From the NCBI RefSeq assembly GCF_006716425.1, contig NZ_VFOZ01000001.1:2108001-2172000 (forward strand): 64,000 bases of DNA, read 5' to 3'. This document shows, in pieces, positions 42,983-51,841 of the stretch. The number at the start of each line of letters is the position of its first letter. The stretch's first letter is position 1. A model generated the notes under the pieces. The model was not told the DNA's origin and did not search any database. It worked only from the letters and a program-made list of their open reading frames with translations. The position numbers were made by a program, and so were the translations under genes. Source of the DNA: Actinoallomurus bryophytorum (lineage in GTDB: Bacteria; Actinomycetota; Actinomycetes; Streptosporangiales; Streptosporangiaceae).

Positions 42983-44116
42983 TCACGTACGAGCGATGGG
43001 ACGGTTCCCCTCACTTCCCGCAGCCAGGTTGCGGTCCACGGTCACCACCACCTTGCCCAGTACGCCACTGCCCGCCTTCAGCGACCGCAGTCCTGTGTTG
43101 ATCGCCTCAACGGTGCTGTCGACGGTCTGGCTGACGTACGGGATCACGAGTCCCCGCGTCGCCCACTCCATCGCCAGGTCCATTCCTCGCTCGAAAAAGC
43201 CACGCGCCTGGCTGTCCAACGTGGCGGGCTCGGCGAAGTAACGCAGCAGGTTGATGTTGACATGCCTGGCTCCGCGTTCGGCCAAGATCGCATCCACCGG
43301 GCTGGGCGATTCGGCCAAACGTGATGTCTTGCCGGGGCCGACACCGAGCACGATCCAACTGCCACCCCGCCGGACGGTCTTCGCGGTCTCGGCAAAGCCC
43401 TGCTCGCTGTAGGTGGCGTCGAAAACGAGGTCGACGCCCCGGCCGTTCGTCAGCTCCGCGATCTCAGTGGCAATGTCGTCACGTTTGTAGTCGAAGACGA
43501 AATGGGCGCCGGACTGCTGAGCCAGCGCGATCGACTGGGGCCGGCTGCCACTGCTGATGACCGTTCGGGCCTCGAAGGCGCGTGCCGCCATCTGCACGGC
43601 CAGATGTCCCACACCGCCCCCGCCTCCAGGGATGTAGATCGTGTCACCGGCCTGGATGGCCCCGTTTAGGCCCGCGAAAGCAGAGAGAAAGCACATGGGG
43701 AGCGCTGCCGCATCACGGAAGCTCAGAGATGGCGGCTTGCGGACGGTGAGGAATTGACGCGCGACGGCGTACGCGCCGCCGCTACCGCCCGTTGCCGACC
43801 AGCCCCCGTCACCGTTCAGGTCGGCCATGGCGACCACCGCATCGCCGACGGCCACGTGAGAGACGTCATGGCCCACGTCGACCACTACGCCGGCGAGGTC
43901 GAACCCGAGAACGACGGGGGGCGTCCGTCCCATGAAATTGAGCTCGGCCAGCTTGTACTCCAGCGGGTTGAGCGACGAAGAGGCGACGCGGATCAAAACC
44001 TGATTGGCCGTCGGCTGTGGGACGGGAATTCGTACGGCCTCAAGCGGCAGCCCAGCTCGGTCCCTTGTGTAACCGACGCCGACGAACTTCTCCGGAGTCG
44101 TGTGGGTCTGCTTCAT
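42983..44116 (-). CDS. Zinc-binding-type alcohol dehydrogenase / quinone oxidoreductase
   Basis: 377 residues. MDR family: RIPVPQPTANQVLIRVASSS then LNPLEYKLAELN, cofactor loop IPGGGGGVGHLAVQMAARA, and GRGVDLVFDATYSEQGFAET. Catalytic zinc ligands are not conserved, so a quinone/enoyl reductase is more likely than an alcohol dehydrogenase. ATG 44116 follows GGAAG. An ATG at 44137 would add 7 residues. Confidence 0.88.
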   Translation of the reverse strand: MKQTHTTPEKFVGVGYTRDRAGLPLEAVRIPVPQPTANQVLIRVASSSLNPLEYKLAELNFMGRTPPVVLGFDLAGVVVDVGHDVSHVAVGDAVVAMADLNGDGGWSATGGSGGAYAVARQFLTVRKPPSLSFRDAAALPMCFLSAFAGLNGAIQAGDTIYIPGGGGGVGHLAVQMAARAFEARTVISSGSRPQSIALAQQSGAHFVFDYKRDDIATEIAELTNGRGVDLVFDATYSEQGFAETAKTVRRGGSWIVLGVGPGKTSRLAESPSPVDAILAERGARHVNINLLRYFAEPATLDSQARGFFERGMDLAMEWATRGLVIPYVSQTVDSTVEAINTGLRSLKAGSGVLGKVVVTVDRNLAAGSEGNRPIART

Positions 44117-44592
44117 GTTCTGCTTCCATCTGAACAAGCATCCATGCGGGTTCGTCGGGCTCCGGCGGCGAAGGGCACAGGCTTCAGCTAGACCTCGTTC
44201 TGGTATCCCGCACTCCGCTGGTCGAAGGAGAAAGTGAACCCGTGGGGCGCGTTCTCCGCGGCGACTCGCAGGCCGTCATGGTGATCCCCCCTTCACCAGT
44301 GCGGGGCCGGGTCCGGCGCCCCCGCTCCATGGGCGGGACCGGGATCGACAGGAGCGTCCGTTGGGCGCTCCGCTCTCGGCGTCTGCCACGGGGCAACGCC
44401 GCCGACCGGTCTTGCTTTCGAAACGAAATCTGCTTGTACGGTCGACGCTACGCCTTGCACCTTCAATGCACGCCAGGGGGTGGTTCGGGCACTCCGGAGC
44501 AGTAACGGTGCTCGGTCGCGACCTCGGCGTCCCGCCGTACATCGTCGGCCACAGCGGCATCGAAGACCTGATGCCGGAAGTAGGGTTGCGCG
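44117..44592. other. 476-base gap without a supported gene
   Basis: No frame shows both codon bias and domain sense. The only notable site is TTTCGAAACGAAA at 44416-44428, a short palindrome with AAA centre that could be an operator. It is followed by a TTGTAC...TACG promoter-like stretch. A reverse frame ending near 44463 reads QPYFRHQVFDAAVADDVRRD but has no start of its own. Confidence 0.4.
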
Positions 44593-45663
44593 GTGATCGA
44601 ATCAATGGGATTTGACGCCGCCGTCGAGGTGGGGATCGCCGCGTTCTGCGCCGGTGAGGAGCCACCGAGTGACGAGGAGGTATGGGGCCGGCTGACCGGG
44701 GCCGGCGTCGAGCCGTGGCTGGCCGAGCGGCTGCTGATCTTCCTGCCGATGGCGTACACGCGCCGATTGTTGCCGGACGTCCAGTACCCGGACGGACTGG
44801 TGGTTCCCAGCGGGCGGGTGAACCTCTCAGCCGAACCGGTGTTCGTGGCCGCGTTGGGCCGCGCGCAGAGCGCCGACCGCGGCGAGGTGGGGCGAATCGC
44901 GGTGCGCAGCAGCGAGTTCAATGCGATCAATAACGCGCTGAACGCCGGTTCGGAGCTGTCGGACCTGATGCTCAGCGAGACCGCGCTGGCGAAAGACCTG
45001 GAACCGGTCGAGCAAGGCGACGGCGGCATACCCTCGCCGCGCGCCGTGTTCGAGGACTTCCTTCGCGGGCACGGCGTGCGGCTCGACGGCGAGACGAGGG
45101 TCGACGCGAAGCTGCTCGTCCACCCCGCCCCGGCCGGCGTGGTGATGGCCCAGGTCGACTTCGCCGTGTCGCACCCCGCGCTGGCCACGCCATGGCTGGT
45201 GGAGAGCTTCGCCGCGCATGGCGCCACCTGGCGCGACGCGATCGGCGGGGCGGTGAACAGGTTCAAGCTCGGCGCGCTGCACCCGATCGTCGAGGGCCTC
45301 CTGCACCCCGGCGCCGCCCCCGACCAGGTCGAGCGGGAGCGCTACGAGCACCCGAGCGGCGCGTTCGAACTGGTGCTGGGCGCCCAGATCAACTTGTTCA
45401 CCGACCGGTCGGTGCCATCTGCCGGGCCCCTGCTCGACCGGCTGATGGAGGCGCTGCGGGCGGAGCCGCTCACCCGGAAAGTGCACGGGCTACGCCTGTT
45501 CATCGCGTACCACGACGGCCAGCTGCAGACCAACGAGGTGCTGCTGGACGGCGAGCAGTGGTCCGGCGGCGAGGCGGTGGTCGCGGACAGCCAGGCACCG
45601 CTGCCCGACGGGAGGGTCGCGGTGCGGATCTTCGGGCTGCTCGTGCCCGTCGACAACGCATAG
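44593..45663 (+). CDS. DUF6348-like protein
   Basis: 356 residues, soluble. The C-terminal half (TPWLVESFAAHGATWRDAIG then GAVNRFKLGALHPIVEGLLH; VHGLRLFIAYHDGQLQTNEV) resembles the DUF6348 family, whose members often sit near polymorphic-toxin or immunity genes. The N-terminal half (PWLAERLLIFLPMAYTRRLL) is a second, helical domain. Function unknown. GTG 44593 is used; ATG 44605 is possible. The strong terminator at 45712 ends the transcript. Confidence 0.6.
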   Translation: MIESMGFDAAVEVGIAAFCAGEEPPSDEEVWGRLTGAGVEPWLAERLLIFLPMAYTRRLLPDVQYPDGLVVPSGRVNLSAEPVFVAALGRAQSADRGEVGRIAVRSSEFNAINNALNAGSELSDLMLSETALAKDLEPVEQGDGGIPSPRAVFEDFLRGHGVRLDGETRVDAKLLVHPAPAGVVMAQVDFAVSHPALATPWLVESFAAHGATWRDAIGGAVNRFKLGALHPIVEGLLHPGAAPDQVERERYEHPSGAFELVLGAQINLFTDRSVPSAGPLLDRLMEALRAEPLTRKVHGLRLFIAYHDGQLQTNEVLLDGEQWSGGEAVVADSQAPLPDGRVAVRIFGLLVPVDNA

Positions 45664-45711
45664 CGTTCCAGACGGGATTGCTTGAACCCGCCCGGCCGAG
45701 GACGTCGCCGT

Positions 45712-45747
45712 AAAAAGACCCCGGCGCGATGCGCTCGGGGTCTTTTT
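45712..45747. terminator. Strong rho-independent terminator
   Basis: AAAAAGACCCC pairs perfectly with GGGGTCTTTTT, with an inner GCGC/GCGC stem. The A and T runs make it bidirectional. It follows the DUF6348-like gene and immediately precedes the tRNA-like scar; a near copy lies at 60314. Confidence 0.85.
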
Positions 45748-45765
45748 GGCTGTTCAGGGGCCAGC

Positions 45766-45815
45766 GGGCAGGGACGGGGTCGAACCGCCGACCTTCCCTT
45801 TTCAGAAGTGACATC
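45766..45815 (-). repeat. tRNA-Phe 3'-half scar, copy 1 (att-like)
   Basis: Read on the reverse strand: CTGAAAA (the Phe GAA anticodon loop), then an anticodon-stem strand, AAGGTC, a T arm GGCGG-TTCGACC-CCGTC and an acceptor strand CCTGCCC. The 5' half of a tRNA is absent, replaced by GATGTCACTT. One base is missing compared with the 60.36 kb copy. Tyrosine integrases commonly recombine at the anticodon loop, leaving exactly such 3' halves. Confidence 0.6.
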
Positions 45816-45914
45816 CGGAAGCCATCGACGTGCGCAGACTGGCGCACTGATCCGGCGTACGGGATCGATGGCCGGAGCAGTAAACCGCATGGGAGGTTGA
45901 AGCATCTTCTAGAT

Positions 45915-46313
45915 ATGTGGGCGCTAGTAATTCGCCACCCGAACACGGGATCGCTCGTGATGTGGGTGGTGCTGCTGTCTCTGACGTCCACGTGCGTTGA
46001 GGCGCGAGGAGACGTACACCCGCAGTGGTGGGCGACTGCGCTGGTTTTCTTCGCGATCGCCTATGGCTCGGGGGTGACCTGGTACTTCGCTTACAAGAAA
46101 GCCCCGGCCCACCTGCCACTGGTGAAGATCGCGGGCCTCATCTTTGCGACGATCCTCTCCCCCTATCTGATAGCAGTCGCGCTCATCTTCTTGGGGGCGG
46201 CTCCGTACTGTTTGTGGGCCACGTTCGCGGTGACTGGAGCACAGTTCAGTTGGTATGCGTGGCGTCTTCACACCAGGGAGACTGCCGACCCCTCAGTCGG
46301 TCAAGGGCGCTGA
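45915..46313 (+). CDS. Small membrane protein of unknown function
   Basis: 132 residues from ATG 45915, with four hydrophobic helices (GSLVMWVVLLSLTSTCVEA; WWATALVFFAIAYGSGVTWY; IAGLIFATILSPYLIAVALI; LWATFAVTGAQFSWYAW). Upstream codons in the same frame are antisense to the tRNA scar and not real coding. The nearest ribosome site, GGGAGG, is about 20 bases upstream, which is weak. Confidence 0.5.
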   Translation: MWALVIRHPNTGSLVMWVVLLSLTSTCVEARGDVHPQWWATALVFFAIAYGSGVTWYFAYKKAPAHLPLVKIAGLIFATILSPYLIAVALIFLGAAPYCLWATFAVTGAQFSWYAWRLHTRETADPSVGQGR

Positions 46314-46446
46314 ACCGCCGGGCAGGGGTTAAGACTCGGGCGGGCGTAGAGCTCGCTCGGGGACCGCCTTGATCTGTTCCTCGGCGACCGGATCCAGGTT
46401 GAGCCGCGGCACAGGGCCGCAGACGCCTGCACCAAGCCCGCCGGAG

Positions 46447-46860
46447 TCACCCCTCCGACAGGCCTGGCTTCAGATTCACACCCCGTCGATGGGCGTTGTC
46501 GGACGGGGGGTCGCTTGCCGGACGTGGGTGAGGAGATGCCTCGGGCTGCGGGCGGGAGGTGCGCTCGACGATCATCTGTAGTGCCTCGACGTGCCCGATA
46601 AACCGCTGTCGTCCTTCGACGGTGGCTCGTACCGTGGTCTTGGGCACCCGGCCGATGTACGTCCGTTGCTGCTCGACGTACCCGTCCCTCCTCAGCGTGG
46701 CCAACTGCTTGGACAGGGCGGAGTCCGACAGCGACACCGCGTCCCGCAAAAAAGCGAAGCCGCACCATTCCGTCACGCACAGCACCGACATGATGACCAA
46801 CCGCGTCGGATCCGACAGCAGGCGGTCCAATTCTGGTGTCCGGCCCGACGGGGATGTCAT
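46447..46860 (-). CDS. Winged-helix transcriptional regulator (PF13601-type)
   Basis: 137 residues. LSDPTRLVIMSVLCVTEWCG then FAFLRDAVSLSDSALSKQLA and TLRRDGYVEQQRTYIGRVPK is the compact winged-helix domain of the PadR/ArsR-like group often encoded with a membrane protein. The C-terminal 40 residues are Pro-rich and unordered. ATG 46860 overlaps the stop of the upstream membrane gene. Confidence 0.82.
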   Translation of the reverse strand: MTSPSGRTPELDRLLSDPTRLVIMSVLCVTEWCGFAFLRDAVSLSDSALSKQLATLRRDGYVEQQRTYIGRVPKTTVRATVEGRQRFIGHVEALQMIVERTSRPQPEASPHPRPASDPPSDNAHRRGVNLKPGLSEG

Positions 46861-47360
46861 TGGTTCGTTCGCCTCTGCGAGACCCCAAGTAGCAGCTGGG
46901 TCAGGGCGAACAGCGCAGTGACCGCGCCACCGAGGAGTACCCCGGTCACAGTGTTGGGGTAGTCACGCAGGCCGACCGCATCGGCGACGTCATCCGCGAA
47001 ACCGGTGCCGTAGCGGGGGAGCAACCATGCGCCGAGGCCGGCGACGATCGCCACGACGAAGAAGACCGAGGGCACGAACGACTGCTGACGCTGCACTCCA
47101 CGCAGCCTACTCAGCGGCGCCGACCGGCTGGTGAAGGTGGTTATGAGCACGACGACCAGCGCGACCAGCACCAGAGTGGCGATCAGCTTGGCACCGCTGA
47201 GGCCGACGAAGTCGTTGGCCGCCGTAAACCCGACGGTCAGCACGAACATCGCCGCGTAGACCCACCATGGGAGGCGCGCCGCCCGTCGAGTCCGCTCCTG
47301 GTGTGCGTCGATCATCGCCAGCGCGTCCGCCGCCTGTCGCCGCTCGTCATGCTCGTCCAT
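46857..47360 (-). CDS. Membrane protein cotranscribed with a winged-helix regulator
   Basis: 167 residues, four helices (WWVYAAMFVLTVGFTAANDF; LIATLVLVALVVVLITTF; VPSVFFVVAIVAGLGAWLLP; VTGVLLGGAVTALFALTQLL). AAGGAGA lies 5 bases before ATG 47360. Membrane protein plus cytoplasmic regulator in one operon recalls actinobacterial pairs in which the regulator controls its own partner. A 22-bp perfect inverted repeat ends 13 bases upstream of the start. Confidence 0.75.
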   Translation of the reverse strand: MDEHDERRQAADALAMIDAHQERTRRAARLPWWVYAAMFVLTVGFTAANDFVGLSGAKLIATLVLVALVVVLITTFTSRSAPLSRLRGVQRQQSFVPSVFFVVAIVAGLGAWLLPRYGTGFADDVADAVGLRDYPNTVTGVLLGGAVTALFALTQLLLGVSQRRTNQ

Positions 47361-47373
47361 CACCGTCTCCTTT

Positions 47374-47426
47374 GACTACTTGCCTATCTGGAAACTACTA
47401 ACTGGTTTCCAGATAGGCAAGTAGTC
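47374..47426. promoter_or_regulatory. 22-bp perfect inverted repeat upstream of the membrane/regulator operon
   Basis: Arms 47374-47395 and 47405-47426 are exactly complementary over 22 bases, with a 9-base centre; the arm ends in CTATCTGGAAAC. It lies directly 5' of the ribosome site of the operon. As DNA it could be an extended operator; as RNA it would form a long leader hairpin beside the AAAGGAG. Confidence 0.7.
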
Positions 47427-47607
47427 GCGGAGGCGTCGCCGGGTCCGTCATGAGTACGTGGCGCTTTGGGCTGCGTCCTACGCGCCGCGCGACATATTTG
47501 GCACAGCCACCCGCCGCCCGTTGACGGCCCAACACAGCAGGACAGAAAGCAGCCAGCGTCCAACCTCGTTCATGCAGGTCGGACGCCGTTTTCACTAGTT
47601 TCAGGGA

Positions 47608-47687
47608 GTGGGCAGGGGCGGGGCCGAACCGCCGACCTTCCGCGTCCGCCGTCCCCGTACCTAGGTCAGACGGTGGTCCACGCGTGT
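47608..47687 (-). repeat. tRNA-Phe 3'-half scar, copy 2 (partial)
   Basis: The acceptor and T-arm part (reverse strand GCGGAAGGTCGGCGG, TTCGG, CCCCGCCCCTGCCCAC) matches copy 3, but the match stops before the anticodon loop. It resumes 20-odd bases later with AGGTCAGACGGTGGTC, a tail also found after copy 3 (60440-60455). So copy 2 looks like copy 3 with an internal deletion. No hairpin precedes it. Confidence 0.5.
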
Positions 47688-47754
47688 CTACGGTTACCGG
47701 TGGTGGCTGCCGTCGCTGTCATCCGGGCCGCTGGTACAAACCGTCCCGGAGGCA

Positions 47755-47982
47755 TTGCTAGGGCCGTTCGCGTACGCGACGGATTTGGTCGAGTTCCTGA
47801 TCGTCCACAATGAGCCTGAGCAGGCCCGGCTGCTCATCGACCAGGTGATGGCGATTGAGCCGGAACAGCGAGCAGCCTTCGACGAGGGACGCCGGCTCGC
47901 CGAGGATGGGATCCGAAGTCGGCCCCGATGGCTCACACAAGAGACACTCGGCTGGACCAGCGCCACACTCGGCCTTAGCTGA
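47755..47982 (+). CDS. Hypothetical protein or 3' gene fragment
   Basis: 75 residues from TTG 47755, with GGAGG only 3 bases before. The same frame is open upstream to about 47665, right at the scar (WWLPSLSSGPLVQTVPEALL), so this may be the 3' end of a gene cut at the scar. The protein is helical (LVEFLIVHNEPEQARLLIDQ then VMAIEPEQRAAFDEGRRLAE). No domain recognised. Confidence 0.45.
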   Translation: MLGPFAYATDLVEFLIVHNEPEQARLLIDQVMAIEPEQRAAFDEGRRLAEDGIRSRPRWLTQETLGWTSATLGLS

Positions 47983-48003
47983 GCACTCAACCAACTCAGT
48001 CGG

Positions 48004-49647
48004 CTAACGCCCGTCGACTCGCAAAACGTCAAGCTCGTGCTCATGATAACGGGCTCGTAGCCGTTTCTTGTCGAATTTCCCGACGCTGGTTTTCGGGATT
48101 TCGTCGACAAACGACCAGTTCTCAGGCAGCTGCCAGCTAGCGACTTTACCAACGAGGAATTCACGCAGCTGCCCGGCGGTGACTTTCGCTCCTTCCTTGA
48201 CCACCACTGCGGCCAGCGGGCGCTCTTGCCATTTTTTGTCGGGCACCGCGATGACGGCTGCCTCGGTGACCGCCGGATGCCCCATGATGGCATTCTCCAG
48301 CTCGACCGAGGAAATCCATTCGCCACCTGACTTGATGACGTCCTTTGTCCGATCGGTGAGAGTGAGAAAACCGTCGGACGAGATGCGGCCGACGTCGCCG
48401 GTCCTCAGCCAGCCATGGCGGAAACTGCCCGGCTCCGCGGCCGGGCCTTCCGGTGTGTAGTACGACGCCGTAATCCATGGGCCGGATACCTCGACCTCGC
48501 CGACGCCCTTGCCATCCCACGGCACCTCGACGCCGGCCGCGTCCACCACCCGGGCCATCACGGAGGCCGGGAACCGGCCCTGCGTGATCCGATACGCCAT
48601 TGCCTCGTCACCGGTTGCCGACGCGGGTGGGCGCGCCACAGAACCGAGCGGGGACATCTCGGTCATGCCCCACGTGTGCAGGAGCTGGACTCCGTACCGC
48701 TCGGAGAAGATTCGCATCAGCGATGGCGGGCACGCCGCCCCTCCGACCACAACCTCTCTCAGGTGCGATATGTCCTGCGGCGTGGTCTCCAGTTGCTGGA
48801 GCAGGCCTTGCCAGATCGTCGGCACCGCCGCCGCGAAGGTCGGCTTTTCCGCAGCGAGAATCGCCGCGATCGATGCGGGCTGCAAAAAGCGGTCCGGCAT
48901 GACCAGCGATGCACCGACCATCATCGCCGCATACGGAAGGCCCCAGGCCATGGCGTGGAACATCGGCACGATCGTCAGGGCGGAGTCCTGCTGGGCCAGC
49001 CGTATGCCGTCGGTCATGCACAGTTGCATGGAATGCAACCAGATCGAGCGGTGTGAGTACACCACGCCTTTGGGGGCGCCCGTCGTACCTGACGTGTAGC
49101 ACATCGCGGCCGCACAGCGCTCGTCGACGACAGGCCAGCCGAAGTCCTCGGGTTGAGCGCCGAGCAACTGATCGTAGGAATGCACCTCCACCCCGGGAGG
49201 CGCCTCGAGCGTCGCCACGTCACCGTTGGCGACGACCACGTGCCGTACCGTCTCCAGTAGCGGGAGCACCCGGCTGAACTCCGGCATCAGGTGACCATCG
49301 ACGATGACCACCCGGTCGGCGGCATGATTGGCGATGTAGGCCAGTTGTTCGGGAGACAGCCGGATGTTCAGTGTGTGAAGCACCGCACCCATGGCGGGCA
49401 CCGCCAGGTACGCCTCGATGTGCTCACTGTTGTTCCACATGAATGTGCCGACACGCTCGTCACCGGTCACTCCCAGAGCCCGCAGGGCGTGTGCGAGCTG
49501 AGCGGCACGCTTTCCCAATGCGCAATAGGTCGCGGTACGGGACTGAGACCCTCCCCAGGTCATCACGGTCCTGTCGCCGTGCACGGTGCTGCCGTAACGC
49601 AGCAGCCGGGCTACTGACAGCTCACCTTCTTGCATTGTGCTCAACAT
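48004..49647 (-). CDS. AMP-dependent acyl-CoA synthetase (fatty-acid/medium-chain type)
   Basis: 547 residues. The adenylation loop is YTSGTTGAPKGVVYSH; further motifs are WGMTEMSPLGS, GWLRTGDVGRIS and the catalytic Lys in PKTSVGKFDKKRLRARY. This is the FadD/AlkK-like acyl-CoA ligase group that activates carboxylic acids via acyl-AMP. AAGGAG lies 7 bases before ATG 49647. Last gene of a three-gene operon with an SMP-30 lactonase and an LLM oxidoreductase, pointing to catabolism of an acid released by ring opening. Confidence 0.92.
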   Translation of the reverse strand: MLSTMQEGELSVARLLRYGSTVHGDRTVMTWGGSQSRTATYCALGKRAAQLAHALRALGVTGDERVGTFMWNNSEHIEAYLAVPAMGAVLHTLNIRLSPEQLAYIANHAADRVVIVDGHLMPEFSRVLPLLETVRHVVVANGDVATLEAPPGVEVHSYDQLLGAQPEDFGWPVVDERCAAAMCYTSGTTGAPKGVVYSHRSIWLHSMQLCMTDGIRLAQQDSALTIVPMFHAMAWGLPYAAMMVGASLVMPDRFLQPASIAAILAAEKPTFAAAVPTIWQGLLQQLETTPQDISHLREVVVGGAACPPSLMRIFSERYGVQLLHTWGMTEMSPLGSVARPPASATGDEAMAYRITQGRFPASVMARVVDAAGVEVPWDGKGVGEVEVSGPWITASYYTPEGPAAEPGSFRHGWLRTGDVGRISSDGFLTLTDRTKDVIKSGGEWISSVELENAIMGHPAVTEAAVIAVPDKKWQERPLAAVVVKEGAKVTAGQLREFLVGKVASWQLPENWSFVDEIPKTSVGKFDKKRLRARYHEHELDVLRVDGR

Positions 49648-49689
49648 CGTTGAGCTCCTTGTTCAGTGCGTAGGTGGCCGGGACAGCCG

Positions 49690-50583
49690 TCAGGGCCGGC
49701 CGGCGTGGGGGACATCGACACGGGCCGTCAGCAGCATTCCTTCGCGCGCGTTCTTGCGGGCTTCCTCCTGGAAGTCCGGTGCGGCGCACATGAACAGCGT
49801 GCGGTTGTCGGTACCGCCGAGCATGCAGGCGAAAACACCGGTTCCGACGGATACCTCCTCGCTGATCTCACCACCCTCGTGGACGTGCAGGACCCGGCTG
49901 CCCACGGCGTCGGCGACCCACAGAGCCCTGTCAGCGTCGAGGCAGCACCCGTCCGGAGCGACGACGACCTGGGCGAACAGGCCTTCGAGGTTCTTGTCGG
50001 TGGGCAACTCGCCGAACTTCGCCCAGGTACGGCGGTTGACGAGGGCGCCGTCGTCGGCGATGTCGAACGCGGTGACGCGGTTGCCGAACGTCTCCCCGAC
50101 CAGGAGCACGCCGTCGTCGGTGATCACGCTGCCGTTGGGGAACCACAGGTCTTCCGCGACCGTGGCGACGGTGCCGTCAGGGTCCACGCGTAGCAGGACA
50201 GCGGTCTCCAGCGGCTGTCCGTCCATCAAGTCAAAGCCGAACTCGCCGACGAATGCCCTACCCCGGGCGTCGACGACCATATCGTTGGGATAACCCTTGA
50301 CGTGGGCGGAAAGGTCGGCATGGGTCACCAGCGCACCGTCGGGCTCGCGACGCAGCACACGGGCGTCACGCATCGAGACCACCAGGAGCCGGCCGTCCGG
50401 CAGCCATCCCAGCCCGGAGGGCTGCTGGGGGACTTCGGCCTCGACCCGGAGATCGCTGCCGTCTTCAGCCGCCGAATAGACGCGATAGGTGTAAAAGTCG
50501 ACGAACCATATCCGTTGATCGTGCCAGCGAGGACACTCAAGGTAAGCGAGTCCTTCGACAGCAGTGTTTATCTCACGACTCAT
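49690..50583 (-). CDS. SMP-30/gluconolactonase-family lactonase
   Basis: 297 residues, six-bladed propeller of the SMP-30 family: GLAYLECPRWHDQRIWFVDF with the first metal Glu, GYPNDMVVDARGRAFVGEFG with the Asn ligand, and ADAVGSRVLHVHEGG with the Asp. These Ca/Zn enzymes hydrolyse lactones. GGGGGAG precedes ATG 50583. Middle gene of the operon, between the LLM oxidoreductase (85 bases upstream) and the acyl-CoA ligase (42 bases downstream). Confidence 0.9.
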   Translation of the reverse strand: MSREINTAVEGLAYLECPRWHDQRIWFVDFYTYRVYSAAEDGSDLRVEAEVPQQPSGLGWLPDGRLLVVSMRDARVLRREPDGALVTHADLSAHVKGYPNDMVVDARGRAFVGEFGFDLMDGQPLETAVLLRVDPDGTVATVAEDLWFPNGSVITDDGVLLVGETFGNRVTAFDIADDGALVNRRTWAKFGELPTDKNLEGLFAQVVVAPDGCCLDADRALWVADAVGSRVLHVHEGGEISEEVSVGTGVFACMLGGTDNRTLFMCAAPDFQEEARKNAREGMLLTARVDVPHAGRP

Positions 50584-50668
50584 GGTCTCCCCCTAGGTAT
50601 GCGGTCACCCACATCGGGTTGTTTCGTGATTCGGGTTCTCCCGGAGAGCGAGGTCAGGCGCCGTTCGC

Positions 50669-51658
50669 TTAACCGACACAAGCGTCCAGAAAGCGTTCCA
50701 GTTCACGTTGAACATTCGGCCCGCAGGGCTGGAAGACGATTTCCGTGATACCGCGGGACCGATAGTCATCGAGTCTGCGCCGGATCTGTTCACGGGTCCC
50801 GCTCAACGTGACGTCCTGGAGCGTGCTGCTGCCGCCGGCGTCCCAGGCCGCTCGATCCGCGGCGTTCAACGCGACGCAGTGCCCGGAGTGGACGGCGAGG
50901 TGACGACGTTCCTGCGGTGACTGTTCAACGGTCGCGAGCCAGTTCTCACCACCGGGCAGCGCGCGTACGGCCTCGGGCCCACCGAATTCGTAGGCGCCGT
51001 GAAATGACAAGGCCCAGCCTGGGCCTCCGGCCAAACGGGCGTGCTCTGAATCGTTTTTCTCGTCTTCGTCCAGCACGGTGCCCCACTCGAGGTAGGCGAC
51101 CCAGGGATGCTCGGTCATGAACTCCGGCTGCTGCAGTGTGGCGAAGAGCCCGTCACCGAGTTCCCGCGCGACCTTGTTTCCCTTCGGCCCGAGAGCACCG
51201 ATCAGAATCGGTACGTCGATGGGGCGATCGGGAGCGTGACCGCCCGGATGCAGCATCCGCATCTCGGCGCCTTCCCACTCGATGACCTCACCACGTAGCA
51301 GTCCCCGGTACGCGCGAATGTAGGACTCCATGAACGACCAGCGGACCGCGCCATAACCCATGGCCCGACGTCCCGAGAATCCGGTCCCGAAGGCGACCGC
51401 CACCCGCCCTGGCGCGAGGGCGGCGAGCGTGGCGGTCGCCGCCGCATTGACCATCGGGTGACGCAGGCTGGGCACGAGGACTCCCGGGCCGAGGCCGATG
51501 CGCTCCGTGCGTTCCGCGGCGAGCGCCAAGGTCATCCATACGTCAGGGCTCTGCTGGGGCGTGTCGTAGACCCATGCGCGGTGATAGCCGAGCCGTTCGG
51601 CCAGTGCGATGTTGTCCGGCGAGTCCAGGGCGGTGGGAAAAGCGCAAGACACATCCAT
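50669..51658 (-). CDS. LLM-class flavin/F420-dependent oxidoreductase
   Basis: 329 residues with the luciferase-like TIM barrel: AERLGYHRAWVYDTPQQSPD, TERIGLGPGVLVPSLRHPMV, LAPGRVAVAFGTGFSG and the C-terminal GITEIVFQPCGPNVQREL. Actinobacterial members use F420 or FMNH2 to reduce or oxygenate substrates, including Baeyer-Villiger-type lactone formation. GAGGAGG lies 4 bases before ATG 51658. First gene of the operon, divergent from TetR. A lactone product would be a substrate for the SMP-30 protein encoded next. Confidence 0.9.
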   Translation of the reverse strand: MDVSCAFPTALDSPDNIALAERLGYHRAWVYDTPQQSPDVWMTLALAAERTERIGLGPGVLVPSLRHPMVNAAATATLAALAPGRVAVAFGTGFSGRRAMGYGAVRWSFMESYIRAYRGLLRGEVIEWEGAEMRMLHPGGHAPDRPIDVPILIGALGPKGNKVARELGDGLFATLQQPEFMTEHPWVAYLEWGTVLDEDEKNDSEHARLAGGPGWALSFHGAYEFGGPEAVRALPGGENWLATVEQSPQERRHLAVHSGHCVALNAADRAAWDAGGSSTLQDVTLSGTREQIRRRLDDYRSRGITEIVFQPCGPNVQRELERFLDACVG

Positions 51659-51715
51659 GTGCCCTCCTCTGATCGGAGCGCCTGATCGCTCGACATGCCT
51701 GTCGACCAGCTAAGA

Positions 51716-51733
51716 TGACTAAGCGCTTAGTCA
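51716..51733. promoter_or_regulatory. TetR operator, 18-bp perfect palindrome
   Basis: TGACTAAGCGCTTAGTCA is fully symmetric. It lies 57 bases from the LLM start and 108 bases from the TetR start, in the only divergent spacer of the cluster. The AAGCGCTT core resembles sites used by TetR-type regulators of acyl-CoA metabolism, by recollection only. Confidence 0.7.
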
Positions 51734-51841
51734 CCTCTCGTATATGTGTGGCACGGTACACACGCCAACCTCGTCGATCAAGGCCTGCGCGGATTCATGA
51801 GAGCGTTACCGCCTCAGAGGGTTGGACGGAAGGACATGTTG

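Noticed and set aside
44361-44615. Forward frame upstream of the DUF6348-like gene
   Set aside because: No ribosome site, no domain and poor codon bias; left as gap sequence.
45682-45900. Short forward frames containing GQGRGRTADLPF-like peptides (also near 47620 and 60370)
   Set aside because: These peptides are the antisense of tRNA 3' halves and recur as spurious proteins in actinobacterial genomes.
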